64,000 nt of DNA. Origin: Crystallibacter permensis (lineage in GTDB: Bacteria > Actinomycetota > Actinomycetes > Actinomycetales > Micrococcaceae). The position numbers and the translations under genes are program-made. The notes under the pieces are model-generated. The model was not told the DNA's origin. It worked only from the letters and a program-made list of their open reading frames with translations, and ran no database searches. The DNA is taken from contig NZ_JAODLR010000022.1 in NCBI RefSeq assembly GCF_025960875.1, forward strand, positions 1 through 64,000. The letters are read 5' to 3'. Every line of letters starts with the position of its first letter. Position 1 is the first letter of the stretch. Of this stretch, positions 23,087 through 31,163 are shown piece after piece.

Positions 23087-25132
23087 TCACCCTTCCGGTG
23101 CAGGAGCAGGTGTGGTCTCGGGCACTTCCGGAGCGGGCGCGGACGGCACCGGATCAGCTGCTAGTTCCGTGGTGGTGGGCGCCGCCGGCGCAGGTTCAGG
23201 AGGCGCCGGTTCAGCCGGTGCGGGTGCGGGCGGGTCAGAGGCGGGAGCCGTCTGTTCCGGGGCCGGCGGCTCGGGCACCGGCGTCTGCGGGACCTCAGGA
23301 GCAGGCGTCACGGGCGGCTCGGCTGTGGTCGGCGGCTGTGTGGCCGGGGGTTGGGCCGGCGACTCCGGCTGCGGCGCCGGAGCTGCCGGCTCTTGTGCGG
23401 GCTGGCTCGGTTTGGCTGTTGATGGGCTCGTTCCCTTTGTTGTCGGCTTCGGCGTGCTCGACGGCGAGTCCGGGCTGAGTGCGTTTGTGCCTGGGGTAGA
23501 GCCCTTCGGCGGTGTGGCCTTGCCGACGTCGTTATTTCCTGTTCCCGCGGTCCCGTCCTCGGGCGCTGTCCCGGCGGCCGGATCGCCGTTTGCGTCCACC
23601 GCCTGCCAATTATCAGTTATCGGAGTCCCGCCGCTGCCGTCCAAGGCCTGTATTCCTGCCGGTCCACCCGCGCCTGATCCCTGCGGTCCGGCAGCGCCGC
23701 CGGGCGGAGTCGTCCCCGCTGCGCCTTCCTCTTCCGAAGCCTGTGCCCCCGCTGCCCCCGCCGCCAACGGATTCATCTCCGCTGGGCTCTGCGCCGCTGT
23801 GGCGGTCAGGATGGTGAGCGTGGCGACGGCGGCCGCCACCGCCGTCATCCGGGCACCCGTCCGGGGGTGCGCCGGTTTAGCGGAAGCCACGGGCGCGCTC
23901 GTCCCGATGTCAGTCCGGAAACGGTGGCCGTGACTGTGAAGGTCCGCTTCCCCAGCGGCCGCTTCCCCTCCGGATACTTCCCCAGGCGCGGCCGGACTGG
24001 CCGGACTCGCCGGACTGGCCGGAGCAGCCTGCGCTGCGGCAGTTACCGGAGCCAGCATGGCCGCGGCGGAGAACGCCGCGCCCAGCGAGATGGAGGCCTT
24101 GGGATCGGCGTCGATAGCGATCGGCCGGTTGAACTCCGCCGAGAGCAGCTGGGCCACGAGCGGGATGCGCGAAGAGCCGCCAATCAGGAGGATGGCGGCC
24201 AGGTCCCCGGCATCGGTGTCCGCCGCCTGCAGGGCACGCTTGAGCGCCTCGATGGTCTGCTGGACGCCGTCGTCGATCATGCCTTCGAACTCCGAGCGCA
24301 CCAAACGAATCTGGCTTTGTCCGCCCGGAAGAAGTACGGGAATGGAGGCCTCCGAATCCGTGGACAGGGCTTCCTTCGCCTCCGTGCATTCCCGGCGGAG
24401 CCGCGCAAGTGCCATCAGCACTCCCGGGTCACTGGTATCGAGGCCGGTCAGAGAGTCTGCCGCGCAGGCAGCAACGTGGCGGAAGACGGCATCGTCGAAA
24501 TCGGCGCCGCCGAGGCGGTCAATTCCCTCGGGACGCCCGAGCGTGCGGAAAGTCTCCGCGCTGCTTTTCTGCAGTACGGCCGCGTCGAAGGTCCCGCCGC
24601 CGAGGTCGTAGACCGCGACGGTGCTGCCCTCATCAACCCGTTCCTGCGAAGCGTAGTGGACCGCCGCTGCCTCCGGTTCGCTGACCAGCGTTACCTCGGC
24701 AAGCCCCACGCCGGCCAGGGCTTGCCGGACCAGGTCTTTTTTATAGCCACCCCAGCTGGCCGGATGCGCGATGGCGATGGCGGCAGGCGGCTCCCCCTCG
24801 CGCTCCTGGGCACGGTCGACCACCCAACGTGCCATGGTGGCGACAATATCCTCGGGCGCTACAGACAGGTCGCCGACAACGATGGGGACGGCATCGCCCA
24901 CGCGCCGTTTGAATTCACGTACCAACCGGTCCGGGTGCGTTGTTCCGCGGCGTTCGGCCGCCTCGCCCACCAAGACCTGACCGTCCTCGCCGAGGAAGAT
25001 CACCGACGGCACCGCGCCGCCGCGTACGCCGAGGTTCAGGACCTGCGGCGCCGGTTGTCCTGCACCGTCCAGACGTGCAACGGCCGCAGCGGAAAAGCTC
25101 GTGCCAATATCAATACCAAGTACAAAGGCCAT
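23087..25132 (-). CDS. membrane-anchored Hsp70-family ATPase domain protein
   Basis: The N-terminal ~370 residues form an Hsp70/actin-type nucleotide-binding domain: GIDIGTS (6-12), VYDLGGGTFD (near 175) and LIGGSSRIPLV (near 325). The Hsp70 substrate-binding domain is missing. Instead there is an Ala/Pro/Ser linker, a His-rich patch (DLHSHGHRFR), one hydrophobic segment (MTAVAAAVATLTILTATAA, near 425-445) and a ~200-residue Pro/Ala/Thr-rich tail that would lie outside the membrane. I start at the ATG ending at 25132 because the sequence then begins MAFVLGIDIG; an upstream GTG at 25174 is possible. It is the first gene of the LAL operon; probably a sensor or scaffold rather than a chaperone. 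Confidence 0.88.
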   Translation of the reverse strand: MAFVLGIDIGTSFSAAAVARLDGAGQPAPQVLNLGVRGGAVPSVIFLGEDGQVLVGEAAERRGTTHPDRLVREFKRRVGDAVPIVVGDLSVAPEDIVATMARWVVDRAQEREGEPPAAIAIAHPASWGGYKKDLVRQALAGVGLAEVTLVSEPEAAAVHYASQERVDEGSTVAVYDLGGGTFDAAVLQKSSAETFRTLGRPEGIDRLGGADFDDAVFRHVAACAADSLTGLDTSDPGVLMALARLRRECTEAKEALSTDSEASIPVLLPGGQSQIRLVRSEFEGMIDDGVQQTIEALKRALQAADTDAGDLAAILLIGGSSRIPLVAQLLSAEFNRPIAIDADPKASISLGAAFSAAAMLAPVTAAAQAAPASPASPASPAAPGEVSGGEAAAGEADLHSHGHRFRTDIGTSAPVASAKPAHPRTGARMTAVAAAVATLTILTATAAQSPAEMNPLAAGAAGAQASEEEGAAGTTPPGGAAGPQGSGAGGPAGIQALDGSGGTPITDNWQAVDANGDPAAGTAPEDGTAGTGNNDVGKATPPKGSTPGTNALSPDSPSSTPKPTTKGTSPSTAKPSQPAQEPAAPAPQPESPAQPPATQPPTTAEPPVTPAPEVPQTPVPEPPAPEQTAPASDPPAPAPAEPAPPEPAPAAPTTTELAADPVPSAPAPEVPETTPAPAPEG

Positions 25133-25631
25133 GGACTCCCCCAACAATGCGCGATCGACCTCGATCGTCCCCACCCGCGAACGGGCCTTCAGTCAGAGCA
25201 GTGCGATGCTCCCCAATAAGCCAGGCAAAGATCCATGCCATGGATGCAGCATGTCAGCGGACCTCATTACCTCCGCTGCGGTGACCCTCAAAGGTGTTCT
25301 AATGATAATCGCCGGTTCCCAGCCGGCCCACTCGTTGTCTTTACCTGACCTCAACTCCTTCAGGTTAGGAGCCCCTCTGATGGAATAGCAAGGGGTTTGG
25401 ACCCCGTAATCCCGCGGGAAAATACCTTTGTCTATGGTTAATGGATTAGGTAGGCCTAAAGGTCTCGAGTGGTGCAGTCCCTGGGGCTGACGAGCCGTGT
25501 ATCGATCTCATCCTTCGGACTGATGCCGCCCGTCGTACGCGAAATCTAGACTCTCAAACGGGGGTTGGAAAAATCGTGGCCGACCGGAGTCGGGCAACAC
25601 CGCACCTCTAGACGGAACGAGGGAACGGGGG
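25133..25631. promoter_or_regulatory. 499-bp divergent control region upstream of hsp70
   Basis: I see no gene here. The region is visibly less GC-rich than its flanks. It holds a 15-bp dyad with arms ATCCATG and CATGGAT around a C (25231-25245), an imperfect dyad CCTGACCTCAACTCCTTCAGG near 25345, split here as CCTGA and TCAGG arms, and GGGGTTTGGACCCC (25392-25405) that includes the 12-mer shared with the iniB upstream region. Promoters for hsp70 (minus) and for the small membrane gene (plus) should both lie here, but I cannot assign them with confidence. Confidence 0.5.
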
Positions 25632-25856
25632 ATGCACGTGGAGTACGACCAGCTGATGTGGCTTGTGTGTGCTGGCCCTTTCGCCCTCTGCCTCAGCGCA
25701 GGAGCGCTGGTCAGCGTCCTCCGCAGCACCTTCTCTGCGGCAGCCAAAACCGCCTGGGCGTGCGCGGTCCTCCTCGTCCCCGTCCTTGGCGCCTCCTTCT
25801 GGTTGGCAGCACATCGAACTCTCCGTAAGAACCAGCGGGGAGATGTCCATTCGTGA
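25632..25856 (+). CDS. small membrane protein with phospholipase D nuclease N-terminal (PLDc_N)-like domain
   Basis: A 74-residue protein with two membrane segments. The second (TAWACAVLLVPVLGASFWL) carries the PVLG pattern of PLDc_N-type membrane proteins, which lack any nuclease domain; the first is MWLVCAGPFALCLSAGALV. The tail is basic and polar. The start is the ATG at 25632, behind a purine-rich GGGAACGGGG. It is transcribed away from the hsp70-ini cluster and might share its control region. Function unknown. Confidence 0.7.
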   Translation: MHVEYDQLMWLVCAGPFALCLSAGALVSVLRSTFSAAAKTAWACAVLLVPVLGASFWLAAHRTLRKNQRGDVHS

Positions 25857-25914
25857 TGGAATAACCGAAGGTAACCCGGCAACCGGCTAGGGGCTGACCG
25901 GAATCGAGGCGTCC

Positions 25915-26895
25915 ATGTCAACCGCACGCCGCAGCACTCCTGTGCGGGTGGGAATCCTGGTTTTCGACGGCGTGAAACTGCTCGACGTCGCCGGCCCGGC
26001 GGAGGCATTCGCCGAGGCGAATCTGCTCGGCGCCTCCTACGAACTTGTCCTCCTGTCACCGGACGGGAACGACGTCCAGTCCTCGGTGGGCATGCGGGTT
26101 TCGGTTGATGCCGCGGCGGCCGAAGCGGCGGGCTTCCACACCGTCCTGGTGGCCGGCGGTGATGCCCTGCCCATGAAGCAGGTTCCCGCCGGGCTGGTCG
26201 CTGCCGCCGGGCATTTGGCCAGCAACACCGAGCGCATGTCCTCCATTTGCACGGGTGCCTTCGTTCTTGCCGCGGCGGGGCTGCTTGACGGCCGCCGCGC
26301 CACAACCCACTGGAAACACACCAAGGAGCTGGCCCTGCGCTACCCGGCGACGCAGGTGGAGCCTGACGCCATTTTTGTCAGTGACGGTGGAATCCACACT
26401 TCGGCCGGCGTCACCGCGGGAATCGACCTCGCGCTTGCGCTGATCGAAGACGACCATGGCCCGGATCTGGCCAGAGCGGTAGCCCGCTCACTGGTGGTGT
26501 ACATGCAGCGTTCGGGCGGCCAATCGCAATTTTCTGCCCCGTTGCAGGGGGAACCGCCCAAGTCCTCTCCGCTGCGCCCGGTGCTTGACGCCGTCCAAGC
26601 GGACCCTGCGGCGGAGCATTCTGTCCCAGTGCTTGCCCGCAACGCCAACCTGAGCGTGCGGCACCTGACCCGGCTCTTCCGCGATGAACTGCAGACCACT
26701 CCCTCGAAGTACGTGGAACTCATCCGCTTCGACACCGCCAAGGCCCTGCTTGACGCCGGTTACAGCATCACTGAAGCGGCCGAACGATCGGGGTTCGGCA
26801 ACTCCGAAGCGCTGCGGCGGACATTCATCGCCCGGATCGGCGTGCCTCCGTCGCGATATCAGCAGCGTTTCCGGTCGACGGCGAAAAACGGCTGA
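25915..26895 (+). CDS. GlxA family transcriptional regulator (DJ-1/PfpI + AraC)
   Basis: Residues 1-190 form a DJ-1/PfpI-like domain (VGILVFDGVKLLDVAGPAEAF at the start, the nucleophile-elbow region SICTGAFVLAAAGLLDG, and TTHW). Residues 210-320 hold a double AraC helix-turn-helix (LSVRHLTRLFRDELQTTP and YSITEAAERSGFGNSEALRR). This is the GlxA/FtrA layout. The cysteine of the elbow is kept, but in regulators the domain senses rather than catalyses. It is close to an HD-domain gene on the same strand, its possible target. Confidence 0.92.
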   Translation: MSTARRSTPVRVGILVFDGVKLLDVAGPAEAFAEANLLGASYELVLLSPDGNDVQSSVGMRVSVDAAAAEAAGFHTVLVAGGDALPMKQVPAGLVAAAGHLASNTERMSSICTGAFVLAAAGLLDGRRATTHWKHTKELALRYPATQVEPDAIFVSDGGIHTSAGVTAGIDLALALIEDDHGPDLARAVARSLVVYMQRSGGQSQFSAPLQGEPPKSSPLRPVLDAVQADPAAEHSVPVLARNANLSVRHLTRLFRDELQTTPSKYVELIRFDTAKALLDAGYSITEAAERSGFGNSEALRRTFIARIGVPPSRYQQRFRSTAKNG

Positions 26896-27018
26896 AGCCT
26901 AGTGACGCCATGGCCTAATCCGAGGGAATGTCGTCCTTTGCGCCGGGTCCGCTCCCCTGCCCCACCGGCCAGTATGGAAAGTAGGCACATCCCCGTGCCC
27001 TGGACAAAGGAGACAATC

Positions 27019-27657
27019 ATGGCCGATGTCATCGCCGGCATTACAGTTCCGGATACCGAACTCGTGCGGAACGCAACCGAACTGGTCCGCGACACCACCA
27101 ACGACTTATTGTTCGACCATTCCCGGCGGGTGTTTCTCTTCGGCGCGCTCCAAGGACGGCGGCTCGGCCTCGAAGTCGACCACGAGCTGCTCTATGTGGG
27201 CGCGCTCTTCCACGACCTGGGCCTGACGAATAAATACGGTACGGACGAGATTCGCTTCGAGGTCGACGGCGCCAATGCCGCCAAGTCATTCCTGCTGGAC
27301 CACGGTCGTTCGGAGGCTGACGCGCTCAAGGTGTGGACCGCCGTCGCACTCCACACCACCCCGGGCGTGCCCGAATTCATGGATCCGGAAATCGCGCTGG
27401 TAACCGCCGGTGTGGAGACCGATGTCCTGGGTATCGGATACCAGGATCTGGATCGGAGCGATATCGACGCCGTCACCGCCGCGCACCCGCGGCCGGACTT
27501 CAAGCGCCAGATCCTGGCCGCCTTCACGGAAGGCAACAAGCACCGCCCGGAGACCACCTTCGGCAACGTCAACGCCGATGTGCTCGAGCACTTCAGCCCC
27601 GGTTTCCGCCGCACGGACTTCGTGGAAATCATCCAGAACTCCGCCTGGCCGGAGTAA
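27019..27657 (+). CDS. HD domain protein, cyanamide-hydratase-like
   Basis: I start at the ATG at 27019, with AAAGGAG 6 bp upstream. The 212-residue product has HD-superfamily metal ligands: FDHSRRVFLFG, ALFHDLGLT (HD doublet) and a later acidic residue after ALHTTPGVPE. The pattern FEVDGANAAKSFLLDHG is typical of the Ddi2/cyanamide hydratase-type HD family. Such enzymes hydrate small nitriles or act as phosphohydrolases; the substrate here is unknown. The upstream GlxA regulator ends about 120 bp before and may control it. Confidence 0.83.
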   Translation: MADVIAGITVPDTELVRNATELVRDTTNDLLFDHSRRVFLFGALQGRRLGLEVDHELLYVGALFHDLGLTNKYGTDEIRFEVDGANAAKSFLLDHGRSEADALKVWTAVALHTTPGVPEFMDPEIALVTAGVETDVLGIGYQDLDRSDIDAVTAAHPRPDFKRQILAAFTEGNKHRPETTFGNVNADVLEHFSPGFRRTDFVEIIQNSAWPE

Positions 27658-27759
27658 GTCCGGCCTTCCGCGGTCCGGTTCGCCTCAGCGCCAGCGGGGA
27701 CCTGTTGCCGTTAGGATCGGAACAGGAAGCAAAGGGGCAGCAACGGGGAGGGGCATACA

Positions 27760-28827
27760 GTGGCATCGTCACCAGCTGCTGCCGGCCTCCCCGGCCCAAA
27801 GTCTCCGGGGCTCGCCCTCGCCCGGGTCAGCCTTGAACCGGGCGGCGTTGCCCTTGTCCCCCACCGGCCCCGCGCTCCGCGGCCGGACGAGGTGGAACTC
27901 AAGGTGACGCTGTGCGGACTCTCCGGTGCCGACGTCGTTGTTTACCATGCCGACCCGGCCTTTGACTGGGTCCGTCCGGGCACGGTGCTCGGGCACGAAG
28001 CCGTGGGGGTGGTATCTGCCGTCGGCCTGCTGGTGCCGGAATGGCCGGCCCCGGGGACGCGCGTTGTTCCGGTATCCATGCTCAGCTGCGGCGGCTGCGA
28101 AGAATGCCTGGCCGACCGGCCGCAGCAGTGCCTCCGGCCCAGCACCCTGGGGCTCAACCGTGACGGAACGGCAGCGCGGACCGCTTTGGTTCCGTGGCAG
28201 AACCTGCTGGCGGTGCCGGAGGGTCTCCCGGATGCGACGGCGGTGCTCGCCGAGCCCACGTCCGTCGCCTGGCGTGCGGCCGCCACCGTGGGACAGATCC
28301 GTCCCGGCGACCGCGTGGCGGTTTCGACCACGCGGGCCGTTGGGCTGCTTGCTGCCCTGATTGCCCGGAGCCTGGGCGCCGACGTCGTGATGGTGGGTCG
28401 GCCCGGCCCCCACCATCAGCAACGCCAGGAACTTGCCGCGAGCCTCGGCCTGCGCAGCACCACCGCGCCCGAGCCGGAGAGCGTTGATGTCTGGATCGAG
28501 GCGTCCGGTTCGGGCAAGCAGCTGGCTTCCGCCGTGGAGGTGCTCCGGCCGGGCGGCAAACTTGTGCTGGTGGCCATGTATGCCACGGGTGCCCGGCAGA
28601 CGGTGAACACGGTGGTCGGCAAGGAGCTGACCGTGCTGACCAGTTATGCCTCCACCCGCTCGGACTTTGACGACGCGCTCGCGTTCCTGACCACCATGCC
28701 GGACCTCGGCGACCGCCTGATCACCGTTTATCCGATGGGGCAGGCGGTGGAGGCGCTGCGCCTGACGGCAGAAGGGGTGCCTGACGATCACGGCCGTCCG
28801 TTGGTCAAAGCGGTGCTCCGGATGTGA
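27760..28827 (+). CDS. zinc-type alcohol dehydrogenase-like protein (MDR)
   Basis: The N-terminal GroES-like domain has GHE (VLGHEAVGVV) and four cysteines in CGGCEECLADRPQQC for a structural zinc, as in sorbitol/threonine dehydrogenases. The catalytic-zinc cysteine region reads LCGLSGADVVVYH, keeping the Cys but with an unusual following sequence. The Rossmann domain is degenerate: GDRVAVSTTRAVGLLAALIA lacks the usual GxGxxG glycines. The cofactor mode may therefore differ from typical enzymes. The start is GTG 27760, with GGGGAGGGG upstream. Confidence 0.85.
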   Translation: MASSPAAAGLPGPKSPGLALARVSLEPGGVALVPHRPRAPRPDEVELKVTLCGLSGADVVVYHADPAFDWVRPGTVLGHEAVGVVSAVGLLVPEWPAPGTRVVPVSMLSCGGCEECLADRPQQCLRPSTLGLNRDGTAARTALVPWQNLLAVPEGLPDATAVLAEPTSVAWRAAATVGQIRPGDRVAVSTTRAVGLLAALIARSLGADVVMVGRPGPHHQQRQELAASLGLRSTTAPEPESVDVWIEASGSGKQLASAVEVLRPGGKLVLVAMYATGARQTVNTVVGKELTVLTSYASTRSDFDDALAFLTTMPDLGDRLITVYPMGQAVEALRLTAEGVPDDHGRPLVKAVLRM

Positions 28828-28858
28828 TTCTCCAGATGCGAATCGAGGACGTGATCGA

Positions 28859-29287
28859 ATGACCGATCGCCAGAAAGAAGATGCAGGACCGAAGCTGCTC
28901 TCGGGTGGCAACCCGCAGATCCCCAAGGGTGAGGGGAACGGCCCGGTGCAGGACTACATCGCTGCCATGCCCGGCTGGAAACTTGCTGTCGGGCAGCGCC
29001 TCGATGACCTCATCGTGCGTACCGTCCCCGAGGTGCACAAGGCCGTGAAATGGAACCAGCCGTTCTACGGCCATCAGGGCGAGGGCTGGTTCATGTCGTT
29101 CCGTTGCTACACGAACTACGTGCAGCTGCAGTTCTTCAAAGGGACATCGCTCGATCCGTTGCCGCCGAAGGCGTCCAAGCACGACGCGGTGCGCTACCTG
29201 GATATCCACGAGAACGATGAACTGGACGTGGACCAGCTCCGGTCCTGGATCGAGCAGGCTGAGAAGCTGCCGGGCGAAAATATGTAA
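28859..29287 (+). CDS. DUF1801 domain protein
   Basis: A 142-residue cytoplasmic protein of the YdhG/DUF1801 type: a helix with LDDLIVRTVPEVHKAVKWNQPFY, an aromatic strand GEGWFMSFRCYTNYVQLQFF, and the C-terminal RYLDIHENDELDVDQLRSWIEQA. The family has no established activity. The gene begins 32 bp after the dehydrogenase stop, so they may be co-transcribed. Confidence 0.88.
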   Translation: MTDRQKEDAGPKLLSGGNPQIPKGEGNGPVQDYIAAMPGWKLAVGQRLDDLIVRTVPEVHKAVKWNQPFYGHQGEGWFMSFRCYTNYVQLQFFKGTSLDPLPPKASKHDAVRYLDIHENDELDVDQLRSWIEQAEKLPGENM

Positions 29288-29342
29288 CGCCGCCGCTCAG
29301 TGCCGTGCCTGAAGCTTCGCCGCGGCGCTGAGCGGCCAAGAA

Positions 29343-29396
29343 TTGACACAGCCGTGTGACCCGTGACATATTTCTCTGCGTGAACCTGTCAGACAG
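29343..29396 (+). promoter_or_regulatory. promoter and operator of the FadR-type regulator
   Basis: TTGACA (29343-29348), 18 bp, then CATATT (29367-29372) make a good promoter. Transcription should begin at about the GTG at 29380, so the mRNA would be leaderless. CTGTCAGACAG (29386-29396) is a perfect palindrome inside the first codons and fits the GT-N-AC type of FadR/FCD operators, which suggests autoregulation. Confidence 0.65.
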
Positions 29397-30078
29397 CTGG
29401 ACAGCAGGACAGCCCATTGTCCGCGTCGGTGCCGCCGAGGCCGTACTGCGCTCCCTCCGCGCCGCCATCGAAGAAGGCAAGCTCCCGGTCGGCACCAAGC
29501 TCAGCTCGGAGGCCGCGCTGGCCCAGCAGTACGCCGTCAGCCGCTCCGTGATCCGCGAGGCGCTGCGGTCCTGCGCGTCCCTCGGGCTGACGGTGACTCG
29601 GACCGGCAAGGGCACCTTCGTCATTTCGGACCGCGTGGCCTCGGACCTCACCCTCGGCCAGTACTCCGCGCGGGAACTGACCGAGGCCCGCCCGCACATC
29701 GAAGTTCCGGCCGCCGGGCTGGCCGCCGAACGCCGGAGCGACGAGGAGCTCGCGTTCCTGCGAGACGTCGTCCAGGCGATGTGCACCGAGGACGATCCGG
29801 AAGCCTGGGTCAGCCTCGATGCCAGCTTCCATTCCGCCATCGCCCGCGCCAGCGGCAACCGCGTGTTCGAGTCGGTGGTGGCGGACATCCGCGACGCCCT
29901 GGCCCACCAGTCCGAGACGCTGAACATGGTGGCCGGCCGCCAGCAGAAATCCGATGTGGAACACCGCCGCATCCTCGACGCCATCGAAGCCGGTTCCGCC
30001 GCCGAAGCCAGCGCCGCCATGCGCGACCATCTGGCCGCGGTAGGCGTGGCACTGGACCGCCTGCTGAACGCCAGCTGA
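29380..30078 (+). CDS. FadR/GntR family transcriptional regulator
   Basis: The N-terminal GntR winged helix (VRVGAAEAVLRSLRAAIEEG, KLSSEAALAQQYAVSRSVIREALR) is followed by an FCD ligand domain with the usual Asp/His metal-binding positions (LDASFHSAIARASGN, VEHRRILDAIEAG). I start at the GTG at 29380, just after the promoter; a start at 29356 would lie in the promoter. It precedes and runs with the asparaginase-aspartase-permease genes, so it probably regulates Asn/Asp catabolism, with an amino acid or dicarboxylate as effector. Confidence 0.9.
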   Translation: MNLSDSWTAGQPIVRVGAAEAVLRSLRAAIEEGKLPVGTKLSSEAALAQQYAVSRSVIREALRSCASLGLTVTRTGKGTFVISDRVASDLTLGQYSARELTEARPHIEVPAAGLAAERRSDEELAFLRDVVQAMCTEDDPEAWVSLDASFHSAIARASGNRVFESVVADIRDALAHQSETLNMVAGRQQKSDVEHRRILDAIEAGSAAEASAAMRDHLAAVGVALDRLLNAS

Positions 30079-30137
30079 TTCATCCAGGCGGCTCCCGCCT
30101 CGCTCCTTTTTGACCTCATTCCCAACAGAAAGCCGCC

Positions 30138-31148
30138 ATGCTGCCCTTGATGTCCCAGGCTGAACCCGGCCAGCCCTGCGCCGTGCCCCGGCCCAACCAT
30201 GTCCCGCTCGCCGAGCAGACCCGCGACGGACTGGTGGAAAGCGTCCACTACGGTTCCGTCATCGCCCTGGATTACGACGGCGACACCCGGCTTTCCGCCG
30301 GCGACCCCCTGGCGCTGTTCTACCCCCGCTCCTCGCTCAAGCCGCTGCAGGCCGTGGCCATGGTCCGCGCCGGCCTGGACCTGCCGCCGGACCTGCTGGC
30401 CCTGGCCGCGGCGAGCCACTCCGGCTCCAGCGGACACCAGGACGGAGCGCTGCGCATTCTCCAACTGCACGGTCTCACCGAAGCGGTGCTCGAGAACACG
30501 GTTGACCTGCCGTATGGCGATGCGGAACGGCAGAGCTGGCTCCGGTCCGGCGGCGAAGCGTCGCAGCTGGCCCAGAACTGCTCGGGCAAGCACGCGGCCA
30601 TGGCGGCTACCTGCGTGATCAACGGCTGGCCGGTAGCCGGGTATCTCGATCCGGAACATCCGCTGCAGGCGACGATTGCCGCCGTCGTTCTTGAGCTGAC
30701 CGGCGAGGAATCCCCGCTGGCCAGCACGGACGGTTGCGGCACGCCGCTCTTTGCCCTGAGCCTGCTTGGGATGGCCCGCGCGTTTGGCCGGATTGCCTCC
30801 GCCGCGCCGGGCACGGCCGAGGCCGCCGTGGCCAACGCGATGATGGCGCATCCCGAGCAGGTCGCCGGTGCAGGCCGGGATGTCACCGCGCTGATGCGGC
30901 TGGTTCCCGGCTTGCTGGCCAAGGACGGTTTTGAGGGCCTGCAGCTGGTGGGGCTCCGCGATGGCCGCGCCGTTGCGGTCAAGATCTCGGACGGTTCAGA
31001 CCGCGCCCGCCTGCCGGTCACCCTCCACGCGCTGGCAGCCCTGGGCCTCGCCCCCGGCCTGCTGCAAACTCTTGCCCCCGCACCCGTCCTGGGCGGCGGG
31101 CGTCCTGTGGGCACGCTCCGCGCCATCGATTTCAGCACCTCGAACTAA
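30138..31148 (+). CDS. L-asparaginase (Rhizobium etli ReAV / class 3 type)
   Basis: It belongs to the asparaginase family that is unrelated to the EcAII enzymes. Two Ser-Lys dyad candidates lie in SSLK (residues 65-68). The zinc-site residues Cys148 and Lys151 in NCSGKH, and Cys200 in DGCG, keep the spacing of Cys135, Lys138 and Cys189 of ReAV. It hydrolyses asparagine to aspartate and ammonia, giving the substrate for the aspartase 15 bp downstream. No signal peptide, so cytoplasmic. A second ATG at codon 5 is an alternative start. Confidence 0.88.
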   Translation: MLPLMSQAEPGQPCAVPRPNHVPLAEQTRDGLVESVHYGSVIALDYDGDTRLSAGDPLALFYPRSSLKPLQAVAMVRAGLDLPPDLLALAAASHSGSSGHQDGALRILQLHGLTEAVLENTVDLPYGDAERQSWLRSGGEASQLAQNCSGKHAAMAATCVINGWPVAGYLDPEHPLQATIAAVVLELTGEESPLASTDGCGTPLFALSLLGMARAFGRIASAAPGTAEAAVANAMMAHPEQVAGAGRDVTALMRLVPGLLAKDGFEGLQLVGLRDGRAVAVKISDGSDRARLPVTLHALAALGLAPGLLQTLAPAPVLGGGRPVGTLRAIDFSTSN

Positions 31149-31163
31149 GGAATAAGAAAACCA

